Shown in pieces: positions 35,643-45,120 of a stretch of 64,000 nt of DNA. The notes below the pieces were generated by a model. The model searched no databases and was not told the DNA's origin. It saw only the letters and a program-made list of their open reading frames with translations. Origin of the DNA: Dictyoglomus sp. (GTDB taxonomy: Bacteria; Dictyoglomota; Dictyoglomia; Dictyoglomales; Dictyoglomaceae); NCBI GenBank assembly GCA_025060475.1, contig JANXBZ010000001.1, positions 1 to 64,000 on the forward strand. The letters are read 5' to 3'. A program made the position numbers and the translations under genes. Numbering within the stretch: the first letter of the stretch is position 1; each line of letters begins with the position of its first letter.

Positions 35643-38126
35643 TTAATCAGCAGCTGTCACTCTCATAACCTCTTCAATAGTAGTAATACCTTCTAAAACT
35701 TTAAAAAGACCATCTTCCCTTAAAGTATTCATACCCTTTCTTCTTGCAGCTTCTCTAATAGTTTCCTTTGACACTTTCTTCAAAATTAACTCTCTTATAT
35801 CATCATCAATAACCATAACTTCGTGAATTGCAGTCCTTCCTTTGTATCCTCTATTATTACAATTAGAACATCCCTTACCCTTATAAAGGGTTATATTTTT
35901 AACATCAATATGAAGATGGCTTTCTAAAATTTCCAACTCCTCAGAAGTGGGCTCATAAGAGGTTTTACAATTCGGACATATTTTTCTAACTAATCTTTGA
36001 GCCACAGCACCTAGTAAAGAAGAGGAAATTAAAAAGGGCTCAATTCCCATATCAATTAAACGAGTAATAGTAGATGGGGCATCATTGGTATGTAAGGTAG
36101 AGAGAACTAAATGTCCTGTTAATGCCGCTTGAATAGCAATTCTTGCTGTCTCTTCATCTCGGATCTCACCAACAAGAATAACGTCAGGATCTTGACGAAG
36201 AATTGATCTTAAAGCAGCAGCAAAATCTAACCCTGCTTTAGGATTTACCTGAACCTGATGAATTCCAGGTAGCTGGTACTCCACAGGATCCTCTACAGTA
36301 ATTATGTTTATATCTGGTGAATTTATCATATTAAGAGATGCATAAAGAGTTGTAGATTTTCCACTTCCTGTAGGCCCAGTTACTAATATAATTCCATATG
36401 GGGTTTTGAGCATTTTTAGATATTTTTTATAATTTTCTTCTCTAAATCCTAAGCTCTCTAAAGATAGAGAAATTTCACCTCTTCCTAAGATACGAAGAAC
36501 TACTTTTTCTCCAAAGACTCCTGGCAGTGTGGAAACACGAAAATCATAAGTATTTCCTTTAATTACCATTTTTATACGACCATCTTGAGGTACTCTTCTT
36601 TCTGCAATATCCATATCACTTATTATTTTTATACGAGAAACAATAGGAGCATGATATTTTTTGGCAAAGTTAGCAACTTGATGCAATATTCCATCAACTC
36701 TAAATCTTACTCTTACTCCTTTCTCCATAGGTTCTATATGGATATCGCTTGCTCCTTGATCTACAGCTTCCAAAAGTAGACTATTAACTAATTTTGCTGT
36801 TGGTCCAGTTTCTTCTCTTATTTCTTCTTCCGAAACTTCTAAAGTTTGCGTTTCTTCTTCAACCTTTGTGAAATCTTCTATTATTTCCTTCATTTCTTGA
36901 CTTTTCCATAGTCTGTTTATTACTTCTAAGAATTCATTTTTGGGAACTACTACAGGTTCTACTTCGCTCTTTGTAATCATTTTTATATCATCTAATGCCA
37001 TAATATTTGCGGGATCTACCATAGCAACCACAACCCTATTATTTTCTTTATAGAGAGGAAGAATTAAATCTTGTTTTGCTTTAGAAAAGTTGATCATTTT
37101 TGCTATTTCAGGATCAATTTTTATCTCTTTCAAAGACTTAAAGGGAAATCCTAATTGTATACTCAATACCTGTGCAAGTTGATAATCATTTATATATTTA
37201 AGTTCAAGCAATGTTTCTCCAAGAGGTTTTGCTCTCTTATGGGATTCTTCAAGAGCAATTTCTAACTGCTCTTTTGTTATTATACCCTCTTCAATAAGAA
37301 TTTCCCCTAACAATTTTCTTCTCGGAACCCTTGTAGCCTTTTCTGACCTCAGTAAGGCATCTCCTCGAGGAAGAGTATCTTTTACTGCACCAATTATTTT
37401 CTCCATAATAAGTTTAGATTTACTTCTTTCTTCTTTTTTACTTTCCTCAGTTTCCTCAACTTCTTTGATAACGCTATTTTCCTCTATTATTTTTTCTTCT
37501 GGCTCTTCAAAATTAACTTTCTGTACTTCTTCTACTATCTTCTCTATACTCTCTAAATCTTCCTCTTTTAACTCTATTACCTTTTCTTCAGTTTCCTCTA
37601 CTATTTCCAGCTCTTCTTTCTCAACATTTTCTATTTTCTCTTCCTTTAATTCAATAATTTTTTCTTGCAAGTCTACAACTTCTGATTTCTCCATTATTAA
37701 GGTTTCTTTTTTTAAATTATCCTTAGATGAAACATCTAAAATATAGGGTACTACAGAATAGCCTGTTATAAGAACAATATCATCCACTGCAGCAGGATTT
37801 ATAGGAAGAGTAAATCCAACATGTAGAGTCTTATTTTCAACTTTTAAGGGTATAAATTTATAAAACTTAGTAAGGAAAGAAGGAATAATTTTTAAGGCTT
37901 CAGGATTTGGTTCAGGATTTTCAATACTCATGATCTTCCATTTTAGAATTTCAGAAATAATCTTTATTAATTCAGAAGGTTCTAAGATATTTTGCTCAAG
38001 GAGAATTGTTTGTATGTCTTTATTAGAAATTTGCAACATATTAACAAGTCTTTTATAGATTTCTCCTTCTAAAATATTTCTTTCCCTTAGAAAATTTAAT
38101 ATTTTCTCATCAAAGGGTTTAATCAA
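35643..38126 (-). CDS. pilB: type IV pilus extension ATPase
   Basis: An 827-residue PilB/GspE ATPase, longer than usual. Two N-terminal GspE_N-like domains (about 1-140 and 270-410) are split by a Glu/Val/Ile-rich linker of some 100 residues (for example EKIIELKEEKIENVEKEELE) that looks extended or coiled. The ATPase core follows: VTGPTGSGKSTTLYASLNMI, TVEDPVEYQ, DPDVILVGEIRDEETARIAI, and STLHTNDAPSTITRLIDMG, with a Cys4 site (CPNCKTSYEP...CSNCNNRGYKGR). Duplicated N-domains can bind c-di-GMP in relatives; that is not visible here. TTG start at 38126, ten bases after GGAGG. Confidence 0.9.
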   Translation of the reverse strand: MIKPFDEKILNFLRERNILEGEIYKRLVNMLQISNKDIQTILLEQNILEPSELIKIISEILKWKIMSIENPEPNPEALKIIPSFLTKFYKFIPLKVENKTLHVGFTLPINPAAVDDIVLITGYSVVPYILDVSSKDNLKKETLIMEKSEVVDLQEKIIELKEEKIENVEKEELEIVEETEEKVIELKEEDLESIEKIVEEVQKVNFEEPEEKIIEENSVIKEVEETEESKKEERSKSKLIMEKIIGAVKDTLPRGDALLRSEKATRVPRRKLLGEILIEEGIITKEQLEIALEESHKRAKPLGETLLELKYINDYQLAQVLSIQLGFPFKSLKEIKIDPEIAKMINFSKAKQDLILPLYKENNRVVVAMVDPANIMALDDIKMITKSEVEPVVVPKNEFLEVINRLWKSQEMKEIIEDFTKVEEETQTLEVSEEEIREETGPTAKLVNSLLLEAVDQGASDIHIEPMEKGVRVRFRVDGILHQVANFAKKYHAPIVSRIKIISDMDIAERRVPQDGRIKMVIKGNTYDFRVSTLPGVFGEKVVLRILGRGEISLSLESLGFREENYKKYLKMLKTPYGIILVTGPTGSGKSTTLYASLNMINSPDINIITVEDPVEYQLPGIHQVQVNPKAGLDFAAALRSILRQDPDVILVGEIRDEETARIAIQAALTGHLVLSTLHTNDAPSTITRLIDMGIEPFLISSSLLGAVAQRLVRKICPNCKTSYEPTSEELEILESHLHIDVKNITLYKGKGCSNCNNRGYKGRTAIHEVMVIDDDIRELILKKVSKETIREAARRKGMNTLREDGLFKVLEGITTIEEVMRVTAAD

Positions 38127-38131
38127 ATTTG

Positions 38132-38653
38132 CTAAGCCTCCTCTGTTAGTTCACCCTTTTTTATCCAGATTTTTATAAAAAGATTTTCCAAAACTCTAAC
38201 AGTCCATTTTTTTATCCATATTTCATTTCTATTTAGTGGTGAGACCAAAATAGTATACATTCCCAATCTATTTCCTCCCCATATATCTGTTAATATTCTA
38301 TCACCAATTACTAAAGTTGTCTTGGGGGAAGTTTTAAGTATGTTTAGAGCTTTTTTAAAAGCTCTATTTCGTGGTTTTAATGCGCCTCCAATAGCAGGTA
38401 TTTTTGTTATTGTTGAATAATATTTAACTCTCTTTAAAGACCAGTTATTAGATATGATAATTATCTTAAAACCAATTTTTTTTATATACTCTAAAAATTC
38501 TAAAGTTTTTGAATCTATACCTTTTTCATTCCACGGAACTATAGTGTTATCAAGATCAAAAATTATTCCCCTAAAGCCTTCTTTATATAGATTCTCAAAA
38601 TCTATTTTAAAAATGGAATGAATATATCTTTTGGGTTTTAATTCTTTCAACAT
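38132..38653 (-). CDS. YqeG-family HAD phosphatase
   Basis: A 173-residue HAD-superfamily protein of the YqeG/GEP4 group. Motif I GIIFDLDNTIVPW (two Asp), motif II IIIISNN, motif III Lys in KPRNRAFKKAL, and motif IV VIGDRILTDIWGGNRLGM. Eukaryotic GEP4 dephosphorylates phosphatidylglycerol phosphate; for bacterial YqeG that role is plausible but unproven. pgsA, which makes PGP, lies elsewhere in the window (51332-51841), so both ends of that step may be present. Three bases after mltG and five before pilB. Confidence 0.85.
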   Translation of the reverse strand: MLKELKPKRYIHSIFKIDFENLYKEGFRGIIFDLDNTIVPWNEKGIDSKTLEFLEYIKKIGFKIIIISNNWSLKRVKYYSTITKIPAIGGALKPRNRAFKKALNILKTSPKTTLVIGDRILTDIWGGNRLGMYTILVSPLNRNEIWIKKWTVRVLENLFIKIWIKKGELTEEA

Positions 38654-38656
38654 TTC

Positions 38657-39733
38657 TTATTTTTTTTGCTTTTGAAATTCTAAATGTTCTTTATAATTCT
38701 TTGTAAAATAATGACTTCCATCCCCTTTAGAAACAAAAAACAAATAATCTCCCTCGGGATATAATACTGCTTTTAAAGAAGAAAGAGAAGGAGAAGAAAT
38801 GGGAGTTGGGGGAAGTCCATGATAAATATAAGTATTATATGGAGAATCTATCTTTAAGTCTTCATAAGTAAGAATTGCTTTTTTAAAATTAAAGATATAT
38901 TCAACAGTAGCACAAGACTGTAATTTATATCCTTTCTTTAACCGATTAATAAAAACTCCCGCGATTAATGGTCGTTCTTCTTCGAGTTTTCCTTCTTTTT
39001 CAACAATTGATGCTAAAATTACCCAATCATTAAGAGAAAAGTTTTTCTTTTCTAATTCCTTTCTCCAGTTCGGAATCTCTTTATTTATTTTTTTAAAAAA
39101 AGTATCAATCATAGTTAAAATAATATATTCTTCTTCTACATCCCTTGGGAAATAATAGGTTTCTGGAAAAAGGTAGCCTTCTAAAGAAGATGGAAGATCC
39201 TCTGGAAAATACTTTTTAATTCCTCTTATTTTATCAGGATTTTTAGAAAGATTTATAAATTCTTCCCTTGAGATATTTAGTTTATCAGACAAAATATAAG
39301 ATATATCTTCTAAATTTAAACCCTCAGGAATTGTAACTTTAATTACTAAAGTATCTCCTCGAGAAAGTTTCTTAAGTATCTCTAAAATACTAAGTCGGGG
39401 TGAAAGTTCATAATAACCATATTTTAATCTTTCTTCCACCCCAAGAATTTTACACCAGAACCAAAAAATAAATTCAGAGAAAATTAAATTTTTCTCTTTT
39501 AGAAGATGTCCAATTTCTAAAGCAGAACTTCCCTTCGGTATATAAAATACTATTTTTTCTCCTTTATTGAAATTTCGTGGAATTATACTAATAGCAAAAA
39601 ATAGAGCAAAAAATATTAAAAAGAAAAAGAGTAGAATTAAATTACTCTTCTTCCAAATCTTCCTCGTCCAAGTCTTCCTCCCATTCTTCTTCTTCCAAAG
39701 CTTCCACAACTCTTTCAAATTCGTCTTCGTCAT
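38657..39733 (-). CDS. mltG: endolytic murein transglycosylase MltG
   Basis: About 358 residues from the ATG at 39733. One N-terminal membrane helix (around LILLFFFLIFFALFFAISII), a LysM-like region (VFYIPKGSSALEIGHLLKEK), and the catalytic domain with ILASIVEKEGKLEEERPLIA (catalytic Glu) and KGYKLQSCATVEY. It cuts nascent glycan strands and sets their length. The start is uncertain: ATG 39733 gives a strongly basic cytoplasmic head but overlaps the DUF1292 gene by 92 bases in another frame; TTG codons at 39718 and 39709 or a non-ATG start past the DUF1292 stop are alternatives. An ATG further up (39859) is unlikely. Confidence 0.82.
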   Translation of the reverse strand: MTKTNLKELWKLWKKKNGRKTWTRKIWKKSNLILLFFFLIFFALFFAISIIPRNFNKGEKIVFYIPKGSSALEIGHLLKEKNLIFSEFIFWFWCKILGVEERLKYGYYELSPRLSILEILKKLSRGDTLVIKVTIPEGLNLEDISYILSDKLNISREEFINLSKNPDKIRGIKKYFPEDLPSSLEGYLFPETYYFPRDVEEEYIILTMIDTFFKKINKEIPNWRKELEKKNFSLNDWVILASIVEKEGKLEEERPLIAGVFINRLKKGYKLQSCATVEYIFNFKKAILTYEDLKIDSPYNTYIYHGLPPTPISSPSLSSLKAVLYPEGDYLFFVSKGDGSHYFTKNYKEHLEFQKQKK

Positions 39734-39950
39734 CAATTTCCTCAAGACTTTCAATGTAATATTCACCATCTTCCTCAGAAATTCTACAACGAAATACATA
39801 AATTTCTTCGGGATCATTAGAAGACTTGGGAGAAAGTAAAACATAAGTCTTTTCATCAACTTCTACAAAATCTCTAATAATATACTCATACTTTTGCCCA
39901 TTCTCATCTTCAAGAATCAAAATGTCTTCTTCATATTGATGTTCTGCCAT
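39642..39950 (-). CDS. DUF1292 family acidic protein
   Basis: A 102-residue, very acidic protein of the DUF1292 (YrzB) family. LILEDENGQKYEYIIRDFVE and KTYVLLSPKSSNDPEEIYVFRC are the typical beta-strand pattern, and the tail is almost only Glu/Asp (EEEEWEEDLDEEDLEEE). Function unknown in the family; often near yrrK/mltG-type genes in Firmicutes, and here it directly precedes mltG. GAGGTGATTT is the ribosome site. It starts 37 bases downstream of tRNA-Leu, so it may be transcribed with the tRNA. Confidence 0.82.
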   Translation of the reverse strand: MAEHQYEEDILILEDENGQKYEYIIRDFVEVDEKTYVLLSPKSSNDPEEIYVFRCRISEEDGEYYIESLEEIDDEDEFERVVEALEEEEWEEDLDEEDLEEE

Positions 39951-39977
39951 AAATCACCTCATTAAAAAAATTTTAAG

Positions 39978-40091
39978 GGATTAAAAATGGTGCCGGAGGC
40001 CGGACTCGAACCGGCACGGGTATTGCTACCCTCTGGATTTTAAGTCCAGTGCGTCTGCCAAATTCCGCCACTCCGGCAGAATTTTTAATCC
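39978..40091. repeat. 11-bp inverted repeat flanking tRNA-Leu
   Basis: GGATTAAAAAT (39978-39988) and ATTTTTAATCC (40081-40091) are perfect complements just outside the tRNA. In the precursor, leader and trailer could pair and lengthen the acceptor stem by 11 bp. Confidence 0.6.
39988..40077 (-). tRNA. tRNA-Leu (TAA)
   Basis: A class II cloverleaf on the minus strand: acceptor GCCGGAG/CTCCGGC, anticodon stem CTGGA/TCCAG with loop CTTAAAA (anticodon TAA), a long variable arm (GGGTAGCAATACCC), T-loop TTCGAGT, encoded CCA. Confidence 0.95.
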
Positions 40092-40148
40092 TCTTTTCGA
40101 AAGAAAGTTTATCACAACTTTTTTATTTAGTAAAGAGAAAATTGAAAC

Positions 40149-40178
40149 TTGTTTTTATATTAACTTTTAGTGTATAAT
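40149..40178 (+). promoter_or_regulatory. promoter of tRNA-Met-tilS-ftsH
   Basis: TATAAT at 40173-40178 with TTGTTT at 40149-40154 (18-base spacer, three of six -35 matches). Transcription would start about ten bases before the tRNA. Confidence 0.5.
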
Positions 40179-40196
40179 ACATTTACAAGATTTTTA

Positions 40197-40272
40197 GGCG
40201 GTGTAGCTCAGCGGTTAGAGCACACGGTTCATAACCGTGGTGTCCAGGGTTCGAATCCCTGCACCGCCACCA
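40197..40272 (+). tRNA. tRNA-Met (CAT), probably elongator
   Basis: Acceptor GGCGGTG/CACCGCC, D-arm GCTC/GAGC, anticodon stem CACGG/CCGTG with loop TTCATAA, T-loop TTCGAAT, encoded CCA. Position 1 pairs normally, so it is not an initiator tRNA. The body resembles elongator tRNA-Met of Gram-positive bacteria as I recall it; tRNA-Ile2, whose CAT is modified by TilS, cannot be ruled out. tilS starts six bases later. Confidence 0.9.
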
Positions 40273-40277
40273 TAAAA

Positions 40278-41651
40278 GTGAAAAACAAAAGAGTTTTAGA
40301 TCCTTTAGAATATAAAGTTTTAGAATTCATAAATAAAGAGTCGCTTTTAAAACCTTCAGACTCCATTTTAATAGGAATCTCAGGAGGAAGCGACTCTTTT
40401 GCTCTTTCTCATATTCTTTTTAACCTTTCTCATATTTTTAACTGGAAATTATCTTTAGCTTATGTTGAACATTTTATAAGAAAAGATACCTTCATAGAAA
40501 AGGATCTTATCAAAAAATTTGCAGAAAAAAGAAATTTACCATTATATTTCCTAGAGGTATCTAAAAGATCTTTAAAAGAAAAAGAATTAAGAGAAGAAAG
40601 GTATAGGCTATTAGAAAAATTAGCCGAAGAAAAAGGACTAGACAAAATTGCTTTGGGACATACTTTAGATGACCAAATAGAATCCATTATCATGAATTTT
40701 TTAAGAGGTATGGGACTTAAAGGGTTAGTAGGGATTCCTATAAAAAGAGGTAAATTTATAAGACCCTTGCTTAATATTAAAAAAGAAGAAATTAGAGAAT
40801 ATTGTAAAAGAAATAATATAATTTATCATGAAGACTATACCAATTTTCTTCCCATAACCTTAAGAAATAAAATCCGTTGGCAATTAATTCCATTTCTTCA
40901 AGAAATTTCAGAACATTTTCCAGAAAGTCTAATAACCCAGAAAAAAATTGCAGAAGAGGAAGAGAAATTTTTAAACAAATTCACAGAAGATTATCTGAAT
41001 AAAGAAGTAGTCAAAAAAGAAGATTATCTTGAAATAAATTTATCAACATGGAAAGATTTAGCATTTCCTATAAAATTTCGAGTTCTCTCTCAAGTATATA
41101 GTGGTCTTAATAAAAATCTTTCTTCAAGAGCTATTACGAAAATTATTTTGCAAATAGAGAAACCAAAGGAGGGCTTTTTAGGTAAAATAAATTCTATTGA
41201 ACTATATAAATCAAAGAATAAGATTTTAATAGTTCCTCTAAAAAAATATGATCAATATTCTATAACATTAAAAATTCCAGGACATGTAGAACTTCCTACT
41301 GGAGAGAAGCTTATTGCAGAAGTGGTTGATAGAGAGAACATTAAAAATATTGATTTTCAAAATCCTTTTCATGTGTATTTTGACTATGATAAAATAAACT
41401 TAGAAGAGTTAACAATAAGAACTTGGAAAGAGGGAGATAGATTTAAGCCCTTTGGGCTCGGAGGAAGGAGTAAAAAATTGCAAGATTTCTTTATAGACAG
41501 AAAGATACCTCGATTTAAGAGGAATTTGATACCTTTAATCCTGGGAAAAAATGAAATTCTTTGGATTGTTGGAATAGGAAGAAGTGATTTAGCAAAAATC
41601 GATGAGAATACAAAGAAAATACTTTATATTAAAGTAGAAAAGGAGGTTTAG
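40278..41651 (+). CDS. tilS: tRNA(Ile)-lysidine synthetase
   Basis: A 457-residue enzyme that converts C34 of tRNA-Ile2 (CAU) to lysidine, switching it from Met to Ile. PP-loop [18 protein letters not shown] near residue 30, then [22 protein letters not shown], the [16 protein letters not shown] region, and the C-terminal TilS domain with [26 protein letters not shown] at 40278 is the first plausible start after the tRNA; a longer reading upstream would translate the tRNA itself. The tRNA gene ends six bases before it, so tRNA and enzyme are on one transcript. Confidence 0.9.
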   Translation: MKNKRVLDPLEYKVLEFINKESLLKPSDSILIGISGGSDSFALSHILFNLSHIFNWKLSLAYVEHFIRKDTFIEKDLIKKFAEKRNLPLYFLEVSKRSLKEKELREERYRLLEKLAEEKGLDKIALGHTLDDQIESIIMNFLRGMGLKGLVGIPIKRGKFIRPLLNIKKEEIREYCKRNNIIYHEDYTNFLPITLRNKIRWQLIPFLQEISEHFPESLITQKKIAEEEEKFLNKFTEDYLNKEVVKKEDYLEINLSTWKDLAFPIKFRVLSQVYSGLNKNLSSRAITKIILQIEKPKEGFLGKINSIELYKSKNKILIVPLKKYDQYSITLKIPGHVELPTGEKLIAEVVDRENIKNIDFQNPFHVYFDYDKINLEELTIRTWKEGDRFKPFGLGGRSKKLQDFFIDRKIPRFKRNLIPLILGKNEILWIVGIGRSDLAKIDENTKKILYIKVEKEV

Positions 41652-41658
41652 TATAAAA

Positions 41659-43476
41659 TTGAAGAATATTATGCAAAAATTAATTTTCCTAATTTTAATT
41701 ATAGTCTTGATATATACCTTTATAAATCCGCCTTTAAATATAAATAAGGGTGCTATAGAGATAAATTATTCTGAATTCTTAAGAAATATTGAAAGAAACG
41801 AGATAGCAAAAGTTACTATTAGTGATAGAGAGATCGAAGGAATTTTCAAAAATGGAACAAAATTTTCTGTTACAATTCCTATTCAAGATTCGAAAATAAT
41901 TGATAAATTAATAGCCCATGATGTAGAGATAGAAGTGAAACCCCCAGAAACTACCCCTTTATGGTTAAATGTTCTTTTAGGATTTGGACCATATTTATTT
42001 GTATTTTTCCTTATGTGGCTTCTTCTTCGTCAGCTTCAAGGAAGCAATAATCAGGCTTTTTCCTTTGGAAGAAGTAGAGCTCGAATCTTCTTAGATAATA
42101 AACCAAAAGTTACATTTGCAGATGTTGCAGGAGCGGACGAAGCAAAGGAAGAATTAAAAGAGGTAGTAGAATTTCTCAAAAATCCCCAAAAATTTCGTCA
42201 ATTGGGAGCAAAAATTCCCAAGGGTATTCTTCTTGTGGGACCCCCAGGAACAGGAAAAACCTTATTAGCAAGAGCGGTAGCTGGAGAAGCTAATGTTCCC
42301 TTCTTATCCATTAGTGGATCCGAGTTTGTAGAAATGTTTGTTGGAGTTGGAGCTGCAAGAGTGAGAGATTTATTTAATCAAGCAAAAAGATTATCTCCAT
42401 CTATTGTATTTATAGACGAGCTGGACGCTGTAGGTAGACATAGAGGAGCAGGACTTGGAGGAGGACATGATGAAAGAGAACAGACTTTAAATCAACTCTT
42501 AGTAGAAATGGATGGCTTTGATGAAAATACCAATGTTATAGTTCTTGCAGCTACAAATAGACCCGATATATTGGATACTGCTCTTTTAAGACCAGGGAGA
42601 TTCGATAGAAGAGTAGTCGTGGATAGACCAGATTTAGAAGGAAGAAAAAAAATTCTTGAAGTTCACATGAGAGGAAAACCTATAGCAAAGGATGTTAATA
42701 TAGAAGCATTAGCAAAGGGAACCCCTGGTTTTGTAGGAGCTGACTTAGCAAATTTAGTAAATGAAGCTGCAATTTTAGCTGCAAGGAGAAATAGAAAAGA
42801 AATTACTATGCAAGACTTTGAAGAAGCAATAGAAAAAGTTATTGCAGGACCAGAGAAAAAGAGTAGGATCATAAGAAGTAGCGAAAAGGAAATTGTAGCT
42901 TTTCATGAATTAGGACATGCCTTGGTAGGAAAAATACTTCCAAAAGCTAATCCTGTGCATAAGGTAACTATAATTCCTCGAGGATTAGCTCTTGGATATA
43001 CATTACAAATGCCAGAAGAAGATAGATATTTATTAACAAAGGAAGAACTAGAATCAGAAATTGCTGTATTATTAGGTGGAAGAGCAGCAGAAGAATTAAT
43101 CTTTGGACAACCCACTTCAGGTGCTGCTGATGACCTTAAGAGAGCAGTAGAACTTGCAAGAAAAATGGTATGCGAGTTTGGAATGAGCAAGAAATTGAAA
43201 AATCTTTCTCTTGGAGATCAACATTCTGAAGTTTTTCTAGGAAAGGATCTAATGCAAATTAGAAACTTCAGTGAGGATACAGCAAAAACCATCGATGAAG
43301 AAATAAAAGAAATAATCGACTCAGCATATAATAGAGCATTCAATATCTTAAAAACCCATGAAAATGTACTAAGAGAGTTATCTAAAATACTAATAGAAAA
43401 AGAAACTTTAGAAGGAGAAGAAATTGATAGATATCTGAAAAATTTTGAAGTTCAAGGTACTACTTTAAAAAATTAA
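41659..43476 (+). CDS. ftsH: ATP-dependent zinc metalloprotease FtsH
   Basis: A 605-residue membrane AAA+ protease. Two membrane helices (about 5-20 and 105-125) flank a periplasmic domain. AAA domain: [48 protein letters not shown]; pore motif [11 protein letters not shown]. Zinc protease: [12 protein letters not shown] (HEXXH) and a downstream Asp in [18 protein letters not shown]. It degrades damaged membrane proteins and regulators. TTG at 41659 is used, 12 bases after GGAGG; ATG at 41671 is the alternative. tilS-ftsH adjacency is widespread in bacteria. Confidence 0.96.
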   Translation: MKNIMQKLIFLILIIVLIYTFINPPLNINKGAIEINYSEFLRNIERNEIAKVTISDREIEGIFKNGTKFSVTIPIQDSKIIDKLIAHDVEIEVKPPETTPLWLNVLLGFGPYLFVFFLMWLLLRQLQGSNNQAFSFGRSRARIFLDNKPKVTFADVAGADEAKEELKEVVEFLKNPQKFRQLGAKIPKGILLVGPPGTGKTLLARAVAGEANVPFLSISGSEFVEMFVGVGAARVRDLFNQAKRLSPSIVFIDELDAVGRHRGAGLGGGHDEREQTLNQLLVEMDGFDENTNVIVLAATNRPDILDTALLRPGRFDRRVVVDRPDLEGRKKILEVHMRGKPIAKDVNIEALAKGTPGFVGADLANLVNEAAILAARRNRKEITMQDFEEAIEKVIAGPEKKSRIIRSSEKEIVAFHELGHALVGKILPKANPVHKVTIIPRGLALGYTLQMPEEDRYLLTKEELESEIAVLLGGRAAEELIFGQPTSGAADDLKRAVELARKMVCEFGMSKKLKNLSLGDQHSEVFLGKDLMQIRNFSEDTAKTIDEEIKEIIDSAYNRAFNILKTHENVLRELSKILIEKETLEGEEIDRYLKNFEVQGTTLKN

Positions 43477-44069
43477 GATTTTTCTTTAATTTCTTTTGCT
43501 TTTTCTCTTAATTGTTGGATTCTCTGAAAAATTTGCCAATCCTGAGGATCAAAGGCTCTAAATTTCTTAATTTCTTCTTCTGCTTCTTTTAATTTTCCTT
43601 CCTTTATAAAAACTTCAATAAGATTATCTCTTGCAGCAGCATTTCCAGAATCAAGTTCTAGGACTCTCTTAAGAAGTAACTCTGCTCTTTCTAAATTTCC
43701 AGATATATACTCAGTCCATGCTAATCCTCTTAAATATTCTGGATTTTCAGGAGATAACTCTAATGCTTTTAAAAAACTTATTTTCGCAATTTCTATATTA
43801 TTTTCTGCGAGATAAACAAATCCCAAAAGATAATAATATAGAGGATTAAAAGGATCCAAATCTATACTTTTTGTCAACAATTCTTTTGCTTTCTCATAAT
43901 TTTTAACCCACAAATATAGATCTGCTAAAGTTATTCTAATCCATTGAGATAAATCAAAATCATGAATTTCCTTTAGAAGTTCCTCATATAAGGAAATAGC
44001 TTTTAGAAGTTTTCCCTGTAATTTATAATCATCCGCTAACTTTAAAATTTCCTCTATATTATCAAGCAT
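43473..44069 (-). CDS. TPR-repeat protein
   Basis: A 198-residue protein of about five tetratricopeptide repeats from residue 5 to 185. Clear units are [60 protein letters not shown] and [30 protein letters not shown] (located only by position here, about residues 42, 74 and 108). No signal peptide or enzyme domain: a cytoplasmic protein-binding scaffold of unknown partner. No Shine-Dalgarno precedes ATG 44069; a TATTAT box nine bases before it hints at a nearly leaderless message. It overlaps the end of ftsH by four bases. Confidence 0.75.
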   Translation of the reverse strand: MLDNIEEILKLADDYKLQGKLLKAISLYEELLKEIHDFDLSQWIRITLADLYLWVKNYEKAKELLTKSIDLDPFNPLYYYLLGFVYLAENNIEIAKISFLKALELSPENPEYLRGLAWTEYISGNLERAELLLKRVLELDSGNAAARDNLIEVFIKEGKLKEAEEEIKKFRAFDPQDWQIFQRIQQLREKAKEIKEKS

Positions 44070-44126
44070 AGATTAAGTATAATATGCAGAAAGAAAAAAG
44101 AAAAGAGAAAAAATTGGAGGGAATTT

Positions 44127-45056
44127 ATGATTCTCACTGTTACTTTAAATCCTAGTTTAGATTTAACTTTATTTTTATCCAAATTAAGAATAGGAAGAGT
44201 TCACAGATCTGATAAAGAAATTTTAATTCCAGGTGGCAAGGGAATAAATATCTCAAGAACATTAAAAATCTTTAATGAAGATACTTACGTTCTTGGAATA
44301 TCTGGAGGAAAAACTGGAGAAATATTAGAAGAAGAATTAAGAAAGAGAGAAATTCCCTTTGACTTTGTAAAAATGAAAAAGGATATACGTTTTGCTGTTG
44401 GGATAATAGAAACTGAAAACAAAAGACCCACAACAGTTATAAATGGAAGAGGACCTGAAATTTCTATGGAAGATATTTATGAGCTTAAAGAAAAATTTAA
44501 GAAATTAATTATAAATTCTAAATTTGTAGTTCTTTCTGGTAGTATCCCTCCAGGAGTTCCTTCAGATATATACTCAGAGTTATTAGATATTTCAGGAAAT
44601 TATCCTGTGATTAAAGTGCTAGATGCTCAAGGGGATGCATTAAAAATCTCTCTTGAGAAAAAGCCAGATATTATAAAGCCAAATAGAGAGGAGGCAGAAG
44701 AAATTTTAGATTTTTCTATAAAAACTAAGAGAGATTTAAAAAGGGCAGGATATTTTTTTAAAGATAAGGGAATTAAATATTCTTTAATAACCTTAGGAGA
44801 AAAGGGAGCATTTCTTGCCACAGAAGAAGATATGTTTTTTGCTACTTTACCTCCTATTAAAGGATTCAACTGGGGAGCAGGAGATGCATTTCTTGCAGGC
44901 TTTATAATAGGTATTAAAAATAATGATCCTGTTTACGCCTTGAAACTTGCCTACTCTACAGCATATATAAAAATTCAGAAGTTAGAGCTTAAGAAAGAAG
45001 ATATATCATTAATTTTCAATCTGTTAAATAAAGTAGAAATACAAAAAATAATTTAA
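44127..45056 (+). CDS. 1-phosphofructokinase-type PfkB sugar kinase
   Basis: A 309-residue PfkB kinase of the FruK/LacC group. TVTLNPSLDLTLFL at the N-terminus, substrate motif IPGGKGINISRTLKIF (PfkB signature 1), LSGSIPPGVPSDIY, KPNREEAEEILD and signature 2 with the catalytic Asp in GFNWGAGDAFLAGFIIG. Likely substrates are fructose-1-phosphate, tagatose-6-phosphate or fructose-6-phosphate; the sequence does not decide. No PTS genes lie nearby. GGAGG stands six bases before the ATG. It begins a plus-strand set with the aminotransferase and flavin reductase. Confidence 0.85.
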   Translation: MILTVTLNPSLDLTLFLSKLRIGRVHRSDKEILIPGGKGINISRTLKIFNEDTYVLGISGGKTGEILEEELRKREIPFDFVKMKKDIRFAVGIIETENKRPTTVINGRGPEISMEDIYELKEKFKKLIINSKFVVLSGSIPPGVPSDIYSELLDISGNYPVIKVLDAQGDALKISLEKKPDIIKPNREEAEEILDFSIKTKRDLKRAGYFFKDKGIKYSLITLGEKGAFLATEEDMFFATLPPIKGFNWGAGDAFLAGFIIGIKNNDPVYALKLAYSTAYIKIQKLELKKEDISLIFNLLNKVEIQKII

Positions 45057-45120
45057 TAAAAATCTTGACCAATTAAAAGAATTATGATAAGAATATGAAA
45101 AATTTTCGGAGGGATCTTAT

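Noticed and set aside
40170-40277. N-terminal extension of tilS
   Set aside because: The extra codons are the tRNA-Met gene and its promoter; GTG 40278 is the sensible start.
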